From assembly GCA_963677625.2 (NCBI GenBank), contig CAXXSW010000012.1, positions 372,001-436,000 on the forward strand: a stretch of DNA of 64,000 bases, written 5' to 3'. Origin of the DNA: UBA1351 sp963677625 (GTDB taxonomy: Bacteria > Bacillota > Clostridia > Lachnospirales > Vallitaleaceae). Every line of letters starts with the position of its first letter. The first letter of the stretch is position 1. The translations under genes were made by a program, and so were the position numbers. The notes beneath the pieces are model-generated. The model was not told the DNA's origin, ran no database searches, and worked only from the letters and a program-made list of their open reading frames with translations. This document shows positions 25,231 through 34,422 of this stretch, in pieces.

Positions 25231-27270
25231 TTATTTCGTGTTCCAGTATATCTCTAATTGATCGCCTTCATCAACCTTATCCATATATGAACATTTAGTA
25301 TTATTTATTTTCGTTATCAAGCTTCCTTTTGCACTCCTTCTATCAAAATCAATATAATCAAATATATCTATGAATTTAAACTCTGCCTTTCCCTTCATGT
25401 GAATCATTTCACCATTAACAAGTAAATGAATGCCACCAACCGGCTCGGATACTTCTTCCTCTTTGTCTAATGATTTTACGTTTTCTTCGTTTTTTTCTTC
25501 TTTATGAAGGTCAGAGTTTCCAAGTAATACTTGTTCATCTTTAAAAGTTACAATTTGATCACCAAACTCATACTTCGAATGACTGGATGCTTCTTTTTCA
25601 TTAATGAAGATATGTGTAAATGTTTCATTTCTGTCATGTAACAAATCCTCAAGGGAAGGTTTATGAACTTCTATAACATCCTGGTCTGTAATGCGTTTGA
25701 GGAGACTTGATTTTTGCTTGTTACAAAGAATGGTCGTTTCAATAATTACCTTCTGACCATTAATCATTATATAGGGATTTCCTATGATATCTTTAATGTA
25801 GATTTCAGGTTCTTTACCATCAACCGCAGGTATAATATTAATATAATCGTGCATACTAATAGGTGTAGAAAGATCGGCTTCTTTCTGATTCACATATATC
25901 TTAGCTGCCTGTCCAATATTACCTTTTACCTCTTTTTTCTTGCCATTAAGTTCATAAGACAAACTTTTACCATATTTACTAATAAAAGTTTTTGGGTCAA
26001 TCCCCTTAAGAGCAACTACATCCATTACCTTAAGTCGATTAGTATTAAATATTCTAATCGTTTCATCATTTAGAAAAACTTCAACAAAATCATGAGCATT
26101 ATTATTGATCCCCGTTAAGCAGATACCAACAGGTGTAACATATTCAGGTAATTTCTTGAAATCTTTATCAAAGACTTCCACCTGACTTAGAACATCCTTA
26201 CCACGAAGAGCAACCCGCTCAAAAGGTAGTTCGATTTCTTTAGCTAAAAGTTTATCAAATCCTTTAATTCTTCCACCACCACCAACAACAAAAACTGCGT
26301 TCGTAGGATGTCCACCGTTTAATTCAGTAACTTTTTCAGCAATTTTTCTTGCTAATGTTTCGTTCGCCGTACTCATGATTTGCCTAACATGTTCAAGTTC
26401 AACCGTTTGTTTAAGACCTATAGCATCTTTAAAGGTAACCGTTTTAGCTCTTCCAGATGCTTTGATTTTAAGTTTTTCTGCTGTTTTGAAATCTACTAGG
26501 TATTCATGGACAATACTTTCCGTTACCTCATCACCTGCATAAGGAATCATACCATATGCAATAATACTGCCATTTTTGGTAATGGCAATATCACTGGTCC
26601 CTGCCCCTATATCAATTAGAGCAATATTCAAAAGACGATAGTTCTCTGGGATTGCCACCTCAATAGCAGCAATAGGCTCTAAGGTAAGTGAATAGACTTC
26701 CAAACCGGATTTTTCAACCACCTTGTATAGACTTCCTACAACTTCAGAGGGCAAAAAGGTACTTAGAACTTCAGCTGCCATTGTTGAGCCTTTATGACCT
26801 TCTAAATTTTTCATCATAAAATCATTTAGATAATAATTAGTTACTGAATAACCAACACAATAAAAAGGTAGTGTATCGTCGGCATCAACATAGTTAATTT
26901 GATGCATAGCCTTTTCCATTCCCTGCAGTTCAAGGGACAAGACCATATCCCGATTGATTTCTACCTTGTCATCAATTTCAACTTCAATACGTGTCTCTAA
27001 AGTTTTGAGAACACGACCTGCAGCAGCAATACATACCTTTTTCAGTTTCTTATTAAGTTTTTTCTCAAGAATTTCTTTTACTTCTGTAATAGTTTTTGCA
27101 ACTTGATCAATGTCATGAATCTGTCCATCTAACATAGACCTTGTCTCATGAAGCTTGACATGAGAAGCAAGAATTTTGAATCCGGATTTTTCCTTAATAC
27201 CAACGATACCAACAATACTTCTAGTACCAATATCCAGACCAAATATCATATTATCACTAATATATTCCAT
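25231..27270 (-). CDS. FtsA/Hsp70-actin fold cell division protein with long C-terminal extension
   Basis: 679 residues. The first 360 or so have the FtsA/PilM actin-like fold: FGLDIGTRSIVGIVG (phosphate 1), NIALIDIGAGTSDIAITK (phosphate 2) and NAVFVVGGGGRIKG (adenosine). FtsA is usually about 420 residues; the remaining 300 residues here are unlike FtsA and include two ubiquitin-like-looking beta segments (RIFNTNRLKVMDVV and the C-terminal LLVNGEMIHMKG). No amphipathic FtsA tail is obvious. Probably a cytoskeletal adaptor in division or envelope assembly; substrate partner unknown. A TTGACA lies just upstream of the gene (about 27310), with no clear -10. Confidence 0.82.
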   Translation of the reverse strand: MEYISDNMIFGLDIGTRSIVGIVGIKEKSGFKILASHVKLHETRSMLDGQIHDIDQVAKTITEVKEILEKKLNKKLKKVCIAAAGRVLKTLETRIEVEIDDKVEINRDMVLSLELQGMEKAMHQINYVDADDTLPFYCVGYSVTNYYLNDFMMKNLEGHKGSTMAAEVLSTFLPSEVVGSLYKVVEKSGLEVYSLTLEPIAAIEVAIPENYRLLNIALIDIGAGTSDIAITKNGSIIAYGMIPYAGDEVTESIVHEYLVDFKTAEKLKIKASGRAKTVTFKDAIGLKQTVELEHVRQIMSTANETLARKIAEKVTELNGGHPTNAVFVVGGGGRIKGFDKLLAKEIELPFERVALRGKDVLSQVEVFDKDFKKLPEYVTPVGICLTGINNNAHDFVEVFLNDETIRIFNTNRLKVMDVVALKGIDPKTFISKYGKSLSYELNGKKKEVKGNIGQAAKIYVNQKEADLSTPISMHDYINIIPAVDGKEPEIYIKDIIGNPYIMINGQKVIIETTILCNKQKSSLLKRITDQDVIEVHKPSLEDLLHDRNETFTHIFINEKEASSHSKYEFGDQIVTFKDEQVLLGNSDLHKEEKNEENVKSLDKEEEVSEPVGGIHLLVNGEMIHMKGKAEFKFIDIFDYIDFDRRSAKGSLITKINNTKCSYMDKVDEGDQLEIYWNTK

Positions 27271-27338
27271 ATTAACACCTACCTGTACTATACTATAACA
27301 TAATTCCTGTCAATATTCACGAGGTGATTCAAGGAAAA

Positions 27339-28955
27339 TCACCTGACAGGTTTAAAGGACCTAAAATCATAATACTGGTTAAAAAAAGTTGGACTTGGTT
27401 CCCCATTCACCTGATTATGAACAAAAAAACCATTTTCAAGATAACCTAAGGGTATGATTGGTAATTCATCACTGACTAAACGGGTAATATTCTCAAGCTG
27501 ACGATAAAATTGTTCATCCTGTAGGACTTTAAAGTAAGTATTTATCAATCCATCAATATTAGGACTGGAAAAACCTCCATAATTTAGTTGACCCTCTGAA
27601 TCAAATAGAGAAGCAAGATCCGGAAGTATACCAGTTCTTATACTGGCAATATAAAGGTCAAAATCTTTAGATTCCAACCTCTCCAGGTATGTATCAGGAG
27701 GCAATCCAAGGAAATTAAACCGAATATAGTCGTCCTCCATATGTTCTTTTAGTATACTTGCTATCTGACTTTGATACCAATCGGCCTCATTATAAATAAT
27801 ATTGAAAACAGGTTTTTGATACTCAAAATGTACATAGCTATCTCTTAGATTTTTTAGGTACTCTACTCTATCTACCCGTTCATATTTGTTTGAGTAATAA
27901 GATAAGCCATCATTAATACCATAATATTTATCCATACCTTTTATAAAGATATGATTTGAAGGTATAGGCAATACAACGGAATTAAGATGTCCTAAAAAAC
28001 AATTTTCGTTAATAAGCTCATATGGTATAGATGCAGCCAACAAACGTCTGTAATTACTATCTTGCAAGTACCTATGCTCATGATTGAATCCAATATAATA
28101 ATAATATGGACTGTCATAGCCGAACTGTCCAATCCTCCTATCGTCAGAAAATTTTGTCCAATCAGTCTTTGTAGGTGCATAAAGGTCAATTCTTTTACTT
28201 AAGAACATAGAATACTCATCTTCAAACTGTCTAACTATATTTATATTAATATAGTCAGCTGAAGCATCTGATGAACGAGGACTGTTATTACGAAGCTTCA
28301 AAAAAAGCATCTCTTGAAAATCATAGAAAGCATAATCACCCGTTCCAATAGGTAACATGGCATCATAATCTTCGCTCTCGACATAATCACTAGATATAAT
28401 AGGAAAAGTTAAACTATATAAATTATAATAATTAATAGATTTAAACTTAACGTCAAAAGTCTTATCATCTCTAATACTTATCATATCAATATAATCCAGA
28501 ATATATCGATATCCAGAATTCTCATGGTCTTTTATATAATTGAAGCTATAAAGAATATCATCAGCCTTAAGTGGGTTACCATTGTGAAAAAGTACATCCT
28601 CTAAAGAAAATCGAAATATCTTCTCACTGATTTTCTCATAGGATTTAAGGGTAGCATTAACTAAGGCATAATTTTCATCAACATAAAAGATAGGCTCATA
28701 GACAAGTTTAAGAGCCTGATCCACACTATAGGAAACTCCATCAAGAGGGTTTAGAGAGCTAGGATTTTCCATGGATAATTCAATAGTATCCTTGATATAT
28801 TCTGATTCCGGTAGTGAAATGATTTCTTCAGTATTCACTTCTTTTTCTTCATATAATCGTTCCAGATTGTAGTTAGCAATTTGTTCTATAGCAGAGCAGC
28901 CGGAGAATAAAAACAAACTTAGGACAATTATAAGATACACATTTTTAACTTTCAT
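27339..28955 (-). CDS. Family 5 extracellular solute-binding lipoprotein (peptide ABC type)
   Basis: 538 residues. Lipoprotein signal with lipobox LFSGC (Cys near 20). The body follows SBP_bac_5/OppA: PLDGVSYSVDQALKLVYEPIFY, FSLEDVLFHNGNPLKADDILYSF, and the late VSDELPIIPLGY. It would bind peptides or similar ligands outside the cell. No permease or ATPase gene is nearby; it overlaps the end of coaE by 11 nt and precedes the FtsA-like gene, so it may act as an orphan sensor or with a remote transporter. Confidence 0.88.
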   Translation of the reverse strand: MKVKNVYLIIVLSLFLFSGCSAIEQIANYNLERLYEEKEVNTEEIISLPESEYIKDTIELSMENPSSLNPLDGVSYSVDQALKLVYEPIFYVDENYALVNATLKSYEKISEKIFRFSLEDVLFHNGNPLKADDILYSFNYIKDHENSGYRYILDYIDMISIRDDKTFDVKFKSINYYNLYSLTFPIISSDYVESEDYDAMLPIGTGDYAFYDFQEMLFLKLRNNSPRSSDASADYININIVRQFEDEYSMFLSKRIDLYAPTKTDWTKFSDDRRIGQFGYDSPYYYYIGFNHEHRYLQDSNYRRLLAASIPYELINENCFLGHLNSVVLPIPSNHIFIKGMDKYYGINDGLSYYSNKYERVDRVEYLKNLRDSYVHFEYQKPVFNIIYNEADWYQSQIASILKEHMEDDYIRFNFLGLPPDTYLERLESKDFDLYIASIRTGILPDLASLFDSEGQLNYGGFSSPNIDGLINTYFKVLQDEQFYRQLENITRLVSDELPIIPLGYLENGFFVHNQVNGEPSPTFFNQYYDFRSFKPVR

Positions 28956-29577
28956 GCTTTTTTAACTTTCTAATGATGTCTAGAATATGGTCATGGGTTT
29001 TATTATCTACTTTTTCCGTATTGATGGTCATATTCGAATGTTTTTTGAAATAATCGTCATCATATTGAACATTAATCAATTTTCTAGCTGCTTCTTTTGT
29101 CATGCCTCTACCATCGATTAAACGTTTTAGGCGAACCGGTTCAGATGCTTCAAAATAAAAAATATAATCACTAATTTCCCCCAAACCTATCTCAATTAGG
29201 GCGGCACCTTCCAGAATAACATATCCACCATTTTGAGCGTTTATTATGGACTTGACCTTATTGAATATCCAAGGGTGGGTAATGGTATTAAGTTTAATAA
29301 GTTCGTCTTTAGATGAAAAGACAATCTCACCTAATTTCTTTCGGTTGATCTTATTATTTTCATCGAATACTTGTTTTGGAAATGCTTCTCCTATAGAAGA
29401 CTTGACTTCTTCATCTACTAAACATTGATGACCAATAGTATCCACTTCAATAACCATCGCCTTTAAATCCTGGTTTTGAAGTATTCTTAAAAATGTTTTA
29501 AGTATTGTTGTTTTTCCACTTCCTGCCTTACCAATAACAGATATGACAATCGGTCTATTACTAGCATTTTTAGTCAT
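28945..29577 (-). CDS. coaE: Dephospho-CoA kinase
   Basis: 210 residues. P-loop GKAGSGKTTILK, then VDTIGHQCL, HPWIFNKV and RGMTKEAARK, the CoaE core. Phosphorylates dephospho-CoA in the last CoA step. The P-loop reads GKAGSGK rather than the frequent GLTGGIGSGKS, a mild divergence. ATG overlaps the polA stop (TAATG), indicating coupled translation. Confidence 0.92.
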   Translation of the reverse strand: MTKNASNRPIVISVIGKAGSGKTTILKTFLRILQNQDLKAMVIEVDTIGHQCLVDEEVKSSIGEAFPKQVFDENNKINRKKLGEIVFSSKDELIKLNTITHPWIFNKVKSIINAQNGGYVILEGAALIEIGLGEISDYIFYFEASEPVRLKRLIDGRGMTKEAARKLINVQYDDDYFKKHSNMTINTEKVDNKTHDHILDIIRKLKKHES

Positions 29578-32234
29578 TACCCTTTTACCTCATACCAATT
29601 ATCTGCGGTGTGAGCATCTACTGTCAATGGTACCAATAAGGAAACAGCGGTTTCCATTTCTTCAATCAGAACTTCAAGGGCTCTGTCTTTTTCCTCCAAA
29701 GGAGATTCAATAATCAATTCATCATGAACCTGCAAGATTAATTTGGAAGCCATGTTTTCTTTTTTTAGCCTATTATAGACCTTAACCATGGCAATCTTAA
29801 TAATATCAGCCGCTGAACCTTGAATAGGTGTGTTCATAGCTATTCTTTCGCCACCTTGCTTCTGCATATAGTTACTTGAGCTCAGTTCAGGAATGACACG
29901 CTTACGATTATACATGGTCGTTACAAACCCATCCTCATAGGCTTTAGCAACTGTTAAGTCGAGAAATGCCTTTACCTTAGGATATTTTTCGAAATACGTT
30001 TGAATGTATTCTCTAGACTCTGCAATAGGTATATTAAGATCACGGCTTAAACCATAATCACTAATACCATAGACAATACCAAAGTTAACAGCTTTAGCTG
30101 TTCTTCTCATTAAGGAATCAACTTGATCGAAGGGTACATGAAAAACCTGAGAAGCCGTCATTGAATGAATATCCAAATTCTTCTGATAAGCCTCTATAAA
30201 TGTATCATCCTCCGAAATATGTGCCAAAACCCTTAACTCAATTTGAGAATAGTCTGCATCTATAAAAACATTTCCCTCCGCAGGAACAAAAGCTTTTCGA
30301 ATCAAGCGTCCTTGTTCCAAACGAATAGGAATATTCTGTAAGTTAGGATCTGTAGAACTTAATCTCCCTGTACTCGCAATAGTTTGATTGAAGGTTGTGT
30401 GAATTTTACCGTCTTCCATAACAAAGGGAAATAAACCGTCGGCATAAGTGGATTTCAGTTTGGTTAACTGTCTATAATGAAGAATCTGATTTATAATTGG
30501 ATTTTTGTTTTTTAATTTATCAAGAACTTCCGCGTTTGTCGAATAACCAGTTTTAGTTTTTTTAACAACAGGTAGTCCCATAACATCAAACAAAATATGA
30601 CCTAGTTGTTTAGGTGAATTGATATTAAAGGTCTCTCCTGCCAATTCATAGATACTAGTTTCTAAAATCTGTATATCTTGGCCTAATTGATTACTCAAGT
30701 CTGTTAGTACTTTTGTATTGACATGAATCCCTTCTTTTTCCATAGAATACAAAACTTTTAATAAGGGCCTTTCCAAGGTGTTGTAAAGTCCCATAACATT
30801 GTCTTCTAAGAGGGCTTCACTTACCGGTTTAAAGGAATCAAAAATAATAGATACTGCCTGAGCCATATAATTATGGCGCTCTTCTTCTTTTAAAGAAGCA
30901 AAGGCAATTTTTTTCTTTCCTTTACCTAGAAGTTCTTCCAAATTATGAAGTGTTATGTCGGTATAAGCTAGCCCCAAGTCAAGCAAGGGATATGCGCCTT
31001 TGTTTGGCTTTGCTAAATAATACATTAAATGTAGGTCATCAATATTTGAGGGTACGGCTTCCTCATCAATTGAAAAATCATGAAGAAACCGTTTAAAATC
31101 ATAGAAATAGGTCTTATCTGATTCCTTTACTATGGCCAGTATTTCTTTATCAAAAGGCATCACATTCATGATCATATCTTGCTCAAATACATAGCATTTA
31201 TATTCCTTTTTTATGTAACCTGCAATAGAAAATATCTTATAGTTATCTTCTAAATAATGGTAAAAGGCAACTTGATTATCTTTAGCTAAAGCCTTACTTT
31301 TTGTAAAAAATTCTTTAAAATCAGTAAAACAAGTATATTCAATGTTTTTAGCACTTTCTGTTTCTTCAATTTCTGAAAAATCAAAGCGTGAAAGTAATCG
31401 GGTGAAATTTAATTCCTTAAAAAGCTCAAATGTATCTTGATTTAGATAGTTGTCAAGAACCATATCCTCGGCATCAATTGGAATTTCACAATCCCGCTTA
31501 ATAGTAGCTAAGTCCCTACTCATAAAAGCAAGGTCTTTATTCTCAGCAACCTTAATTTTTGTTTTACCAGGCAACTCATCAACATGTTCATAGAGTCCTT
31601 CTAGACTCTGATATTTAATGATGAATTTATGGGCTGTCTTTTCACCAACACCTGGTATGCCGGGTATATTATCCGAAGAGTCTCCCATCATGCCTTTTAC
31701 ATCAATGAACTGACTAGGAGTAAATCCATATGTATTTACAAACTCTTTAAAATCGTAGTGTTCTGTAGTTGTTTGACCGCCTTTAGTTCTTGGTATAGAG
31801 ACTTTTGTCTTATCGCTTGCCAACTGAAGGAGGTCTCGATCTCCCGATAGAACAGTAACCTGACCAAATTGTTCAAATTTTAAACTAAGCGTTCCGAGAA
31901 TATCATCGGCTTCAATGCCATCTTCTTGATACTGACTAATCCCCATAATCTTGAGTACATCTTTAACCAAAGGCATTTGCTCTTTTAGTTCCTCGGGCAT
32001 ACCCTTTCGGTTACCCTTATATTCCTTATATTCTAAATGTCTGAAAGTTGGTGCTTTTGAATCAAAGGCTATAAGAACATGAGATGGTTTTTCTACATCA
32101 ATCGTTCTAAGTAATATATTTATAAAACCAAAAACAGCATTCGTGTACCGACCTTTCGCATCTGTCAATAAAGGCAGACCATAGAAAGTTCTGTTCATAA
32201 TGCTGTTCCCATCAATGAGTAATAATTTTTCCAT
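29577..32234 (-). CDS. polA: DNA polymerase I
   Basis: 885 residues, full length. The N-terminal 5'-3' exonuclease (1 to about 290) has LIDGNSIMNRTFYGLP, GIEADDILG and KGMMGDSSDNIPG. The middle 3'-5' exonuclease-like domain lacks obvious DEDD residues, as in many Firmicutes. The polymerase domain has DPNLQNIPIR, FIDADYSQIELRVLA, RRTAKAVNFGIVYG and QVHDELI. Fills gaps in repair and Okazaki processing. The SD AAAAGGAG lies inside a structured leader at 32242-32318. Confidence 0.98.
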   Translation of the reverse strand: MEKLLLIDGNSIMNRTFYGLPLLTDAKGRYTNAVFGFINILLRTIDVEKPSHVLIAFDSKAPTFRHLEYKEYKGNRKGMPEELKEQMPLVKDVLKIMGISQYQEDGIEADDILGTLSLKFEQFGQVTVLSGDRDLLQLASDKTKVSIPRTKGGQTTTEHYDFKEFVNTYGFTPSQFIDVKGMMGDSSDNIPGIPGVGEKTAHKFIIKYQSLEGLYEHVDELPGKTKIKVAENKDLAFMSRDLATIKRDCEIPIDAEDMVLDNYLNQDTFELFKELNFTRLLSRFDFSEIEETESAKNIEYTCFTDFKEFFTKSKALAKDNQVAFYHYLEDNYKIFSIAGYIKKEYKCYVFEQDMIMNVMPFDKEILAIVKESDKTYFYDFKRFLHDFSIDEEAVPSNIDDLHLMYYLAKPNKGAYPLLDLGLAYTDITLHNLEELLGKGKKKIAFASLKEEERHNYMAQAVSIIFDSFKPVSEALLEDNVMGLYNTLERPLLKVLYSMEKEGIHVNTKVLTDLSNQLGQDIQILETSIYELAGETFNINSPKQLGHILFDVMGLPVVKKTKTGYSTNAEVLDKLKNKNPIINQILHYRQLTKLKSTYADGLFPFVMEDGKIHTTFNQTIASTGRLSSTDPNLQNIPIRLEQGRLIRKAFVPAEGNVFIDADYSQIELRVLAHISEDDTFIEAYQKNLDIHSMTASQVFHVPFDQVDSLMRRTAKAVNFGIVYGISDYGLSRDLNIPIAESREYIQTYFEKYPKVKAFLDLTVAKAYEDGFVTTMYNRKRVIPELSSSNYMQKQGGERIAMNTPIQGSAADIIKIAMVKVYNRLKKENMASKLILQVHDELIIESPLEEKDRALEVLIEEMETAVSLLVPLTVDAHTADNWYEVKG

Positions 32235-32241
32235 AAAAAAC

Positions 32242-32318
32242 TCCTTTTAGCAGAGAATAATAAATTTATATTATTATCCTGTTTGTTTATCATTATAACA
32301 AACTTCCTGCTAAAAGGA
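32242..32318 (-). promoter_or_regulatory. Three-way-junction leader enclosing the polA SD
   Basis: On the minus strand a perfect 12-bp outer stem (32307-32318 with 32242-32253, TCCTTTTAGCAG/CTGCTAAAAGGA) closes two hairpins. The first is 7 bp (32281-32287 with 32297-32303); the second is 10 bp with one G-U pair (32254-32263 with 32271-32280). The only unpaired linker is GAA. The outer 3' strand contains the polA SD, and TTTTTT follows before ATG, so this could be an SD sequestrator or a terminator. A TATAAT lies inside the first hairpin (32292-32297), so part of it may be promoter DNA. Confidence 0.5.
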
Positions 32319-32335
32319 TACTCTTAATGCTTTAA

Positions 32336-33316
32336 TTATTTCTTACGAAGCCAATAAATTAGGATACTTCCTCCAAGGAAAAGACCAAGTCCTCCTAATA
32401 GCCATTTGATTATATTAGATGATGCTTGCTTCTTGCCGTTTCCATTTAAGTTAATGGGTTCCTTTGCCTTTATAGAAACTTCATCATTTTTATCTTCAGC
32501 CCCTGATTGATCTGACGAATCAATACTTACTCCATAATTAGTAGCTTCCGAACCGGAATTTTCATCTTGAACCTTTGCGTTCTCCTTTACAATGGCGCCG
32601 TCACTTTCAACTAAAGATTCACTAGTGCTTGCAGCGGTATTTAAAGTTTCAGAGGCTGTATCTTGACTTGAACCTTCCTGATACTCCTCATCCCTTAGTT
32701 CAATTCCTTCTTCTACCTCTTGTGTTTCTGTTGAGTCTATGTCAATAGCTGGCTTTTCGATCTCTTCATCAATCGAATCATCTGTAGGTTGTGCTTCAGA
32801 CATATGCATCTTAACTGATTCATTGTCACTTACAGTCTCTTCAGTTATCATTTCGTCTTGAGATTCTTCTGAAATCATATTCATTTCACCACTGTCATCG
32901 GCTACTCCGCCTGCTGTTGCACCTTCTGAATTTGCTTCGTCTTTAGCTACATAGGAGGATTCAAACCACTCATTGCCTTTTGTAAGTCCGATAACACTTA
33001 AAAGAATTACAAATACAAGCATAGCCGCAACATTCATATAAGATCTATTACGAATATAAAAGGCTTGTTTTTTAGGAATCTGAGTCTGATTATCTTCAGT
33101 TTCTAATCTTTCCATCATGTTTTCATGGAAACCGACAGGCAGTTCAATATCTTCAAGTTTAAATGCATCGGCCATTGTGGCATACAAATCAAATTCTTCT
33201 TTACAACTTTCACATGTTTTTATATGTTCTTCAATTGCTTGCTTTTCAGAATTAGTACAGTTTCCATCATGATATAAAGGAATTAATTCTTGTATTCTTT
33301 CATTATTGCATTTCAT
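32336..33316 (-). CDS. Anti-sigma factor with zinc-finger N-terminus
   Basis: 326 residues. The N-terminal anti-sigma zinc finger (zf-HC2) has H31, C35 and C38 in EEHIKTCESCKEEF. Two hydrophobic stretches are visible: one at about 93-110 (MNVAAMLVFVILLSVIGL) and one at the extreme C-terminus (IIKWLLGGLGLFLGGSILIY). The 180 residues between them are very acidic and Ser/Thr-rich and look disordered. It probably holds the ECF sigma factor upstream at the membrane. The C-terminal helix and basic tail are unusual for anti-sigma factors and suggest two crossings. Confidence 0.85.
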   Translation of the reverse strand: MKCNNERIQELIPLYHDGNCTNSEKQAIEEHIKTCESCKEEFDLYATMADAFKLEDIELPVGFHENMMERLETEDNQTQIPKKQAFYIRNRSYMNVAAMLVFVILLSVIGLTKGNEWFESSYVAKDEANSEGATAGGVADDSGEMNMISEESQDEMITEETVSDNESVKMHMSEAQPTDDSIDEEIEKPAIDIDSTETQEVEEGIELRDEEYQEGSSQDTASETLNTAASTSESLVESDGAIVKENAKVQDENSGSEATNYGVSIDSSDQSGAEDKNDEVSIKAKEPINLNGNGKKQASSNIIKWLLGGLGLFLGGSILIYWLRKK

Positions 33317-33346
33317 GGTTTACCTCCTTTCTACTTATTAGACGTA

Positions 33347-33934
33347 TCAAATTAAGTTTTGTTCCCTAAATGTCAGCAAAACATTTTTTAAAGCCTTTCG
33401 AGCTCTAGCCAATCGAGACTTAACAGTTCCAAGACCGATATCTAGTTCTTCTGCAATCTCTTCATAAGATTTACCTTCTATATCCTTCATGACAATAATA
33501 TTCTTCTGCTTGTCTTTAAGTTCATTTAAGGCTTGCCAAACAAGGGTTACCTGCTCTTGCCTAAGGACGGACTGTTCAGGTGTATCACTTGAATCTTTAA
33601 TTTCAATCTTGATAGTTTCATCTTCATGAATGGATTTATCTGACGACATCTCATGATTCATACGCCGTTTCATCTTTCTGTACTCATCAATGGCGGTATT
33701 TGTAGCCAATCGATATAGCCAAGTGGAAAAAGCCGAGTCAAATTGAAACTGGTGTAATTTATGATAAACCTTAATACAAATTTCCTGAGCTACATCATAA
33801 GCATCTTGTTCATTCTTGAAAACCTTAAACCCGATAGCATAAATCTTCTTTTCGTATTTTAAAATTAAATGTTCAAAAGCCTGATGATCGCCTGAGATTG
33901 CTTTCTCTATTAACTTTTTCTCCAGCTGATCCAA
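33347..33934 (-). CDS. ECF-type RNA polymerase sigma factor
   Basis: 195 residues. Sigma region 2 has YAIGFKVFKNEQDAYDVAQEICIKVY and FSTWLYRLATNTAIDEYRK; region 4 has KDIEGKSYEEIAEELDIGLGTVKSRLARARK. Start is TTG 33934, eight bases behind AAGGGGGTG; no ATG fits. The anti-sigma gene follows 30 nt later. An extended -10 (TGCTATAAT, core 33972-33977) precedes it. The stimulus is unknown. Confidence 0.93.
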   Translation of the reverse strand: MDQLEKKLIEKAISGDHQAFEHLILKYEKKIYAIGFKVFKNEQDAYDVAQEICIKVYHKLHQFQFDSAFSTWLYRLATNTAIDEYRKMKRRMNHEMSSDKSIHEDETIKIEIKDSSDTPEQSVLRQEQVTLVWQALNELKDKQKNIIVMKDIEGKSYEEIAEELDIGLGTVKSRLARARKALKNVLLTFREQNLI

Positions 33935-33971
33935 GTGTGCACCCCCTTCCTTCTGATTTTAAATCTAAGTA

Positions 33972-33980
33972 ATTATAGCA
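33972..33980 (-). promoter_or_regulatory. Extended -10 promoter of the ECF sigma operon
   Basis: TGC followed by TATAAT (core 33972-33977) on the minus strand, 38 nt before the TTG start. No -35 is convincing, which is common for extended -10 promoters. Confidence 0.5.
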
Positions 33981-34121
33981 TATTATCTAATATGTTGCAT
34001 TATTTTCATATTCTTATCTTACATCTAGGATATTATTGATTTAAGATAAACTGAGATACATGGCCCCTGATTGAGGGAAAGGAGCTTGTCCCTGACCAAG
34101 TATATTTACTCTCAAAATTGA

Positions 34122-34190
34122 GGAACAAAGAGGATGTTTTACATCCTCTTTGTTCCAACTGCCGACGGAAAGTCCTATGGAGGACTTTCC
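34122..34190 (-). repeat. Repeated hairpin element, copy A
   Basis: On the minus strand, directly behind the tRNA-Leu terminator: TAGGAAAGTCC hairpin (10-bp stem, 34167-34176 with 34181-34190), linker GTCGGCAGTT, then a perfect 16-bp hairpin (34122-34137 with 34141-34156) with core AACAAAGAGGATGT. The same modules recur at 59697-59822 and, shortened, at 34586-34620. The region 33981-34121 upstream of the sigma gene otherwise holds nothing I recognise. Confidence 0.75.
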
Positions 34191-34197
34191 TAGTAAG

Positions 34198-34232
34198 CAA
34201 AAAAAGTTGCACCAACAAAAGTCGGTACAACT
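34198..34232 (-). terminator. Terminator of the tRNA-Leu unit
   Basis: A 12-bp stem (34221-34232 with 34205-34216, two G-U pairs), 4-nt loop, then seven Ts on the minus strand. It lies 17 nt after the 3' end of tRNA-Leu copy 1. Confidence 0.87.
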
Positions 34233-34248
34233 CTTCGCTTCAACAAGC

Positions 34249-34332
34249 TGCGGATAGTGGGAGTCGAACCCACACGATGTCACCACCGCAGGATTTTGAA
34301 TCCTGTGCGTCTGCCAATTCCGCCATATCCGC
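34249..34332 (-). tRNA. tRNA-Leu (anticodon CAA), copy 1
   Basis: 84 nt. Acceptor GCGGATA pairs with TATCCGC, with A as discriminator. The T arm has GGTTCGACTCCC, the anticodon stem CAGGA/TCCTG closes loop TTCAAAA giving anticodon CAA, and a long variable arm (GGTGGTGACATCGTG region) marks a class II leucine tRNA. CCA is not encoded. Identical to copy 2. Confidence 0.96.
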
Positions 34333-34422
34333 CTGTAAATATGAAAGACCCCTGCCAGGTGACTGTGACAGGTATTAAACATGCGAGTCTAGCTCGCAAA
34401 ACAATAATATTACTTCAAGTAA

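Noticed and set aside
34122..34232. Group II intron remnant behind a terminator
   Set aside because: Group IIC introns insert behind terminators, but no domain V (GAGC...GAAA...GTTC type) or reverse transcriptase is seen and the copies are too short.
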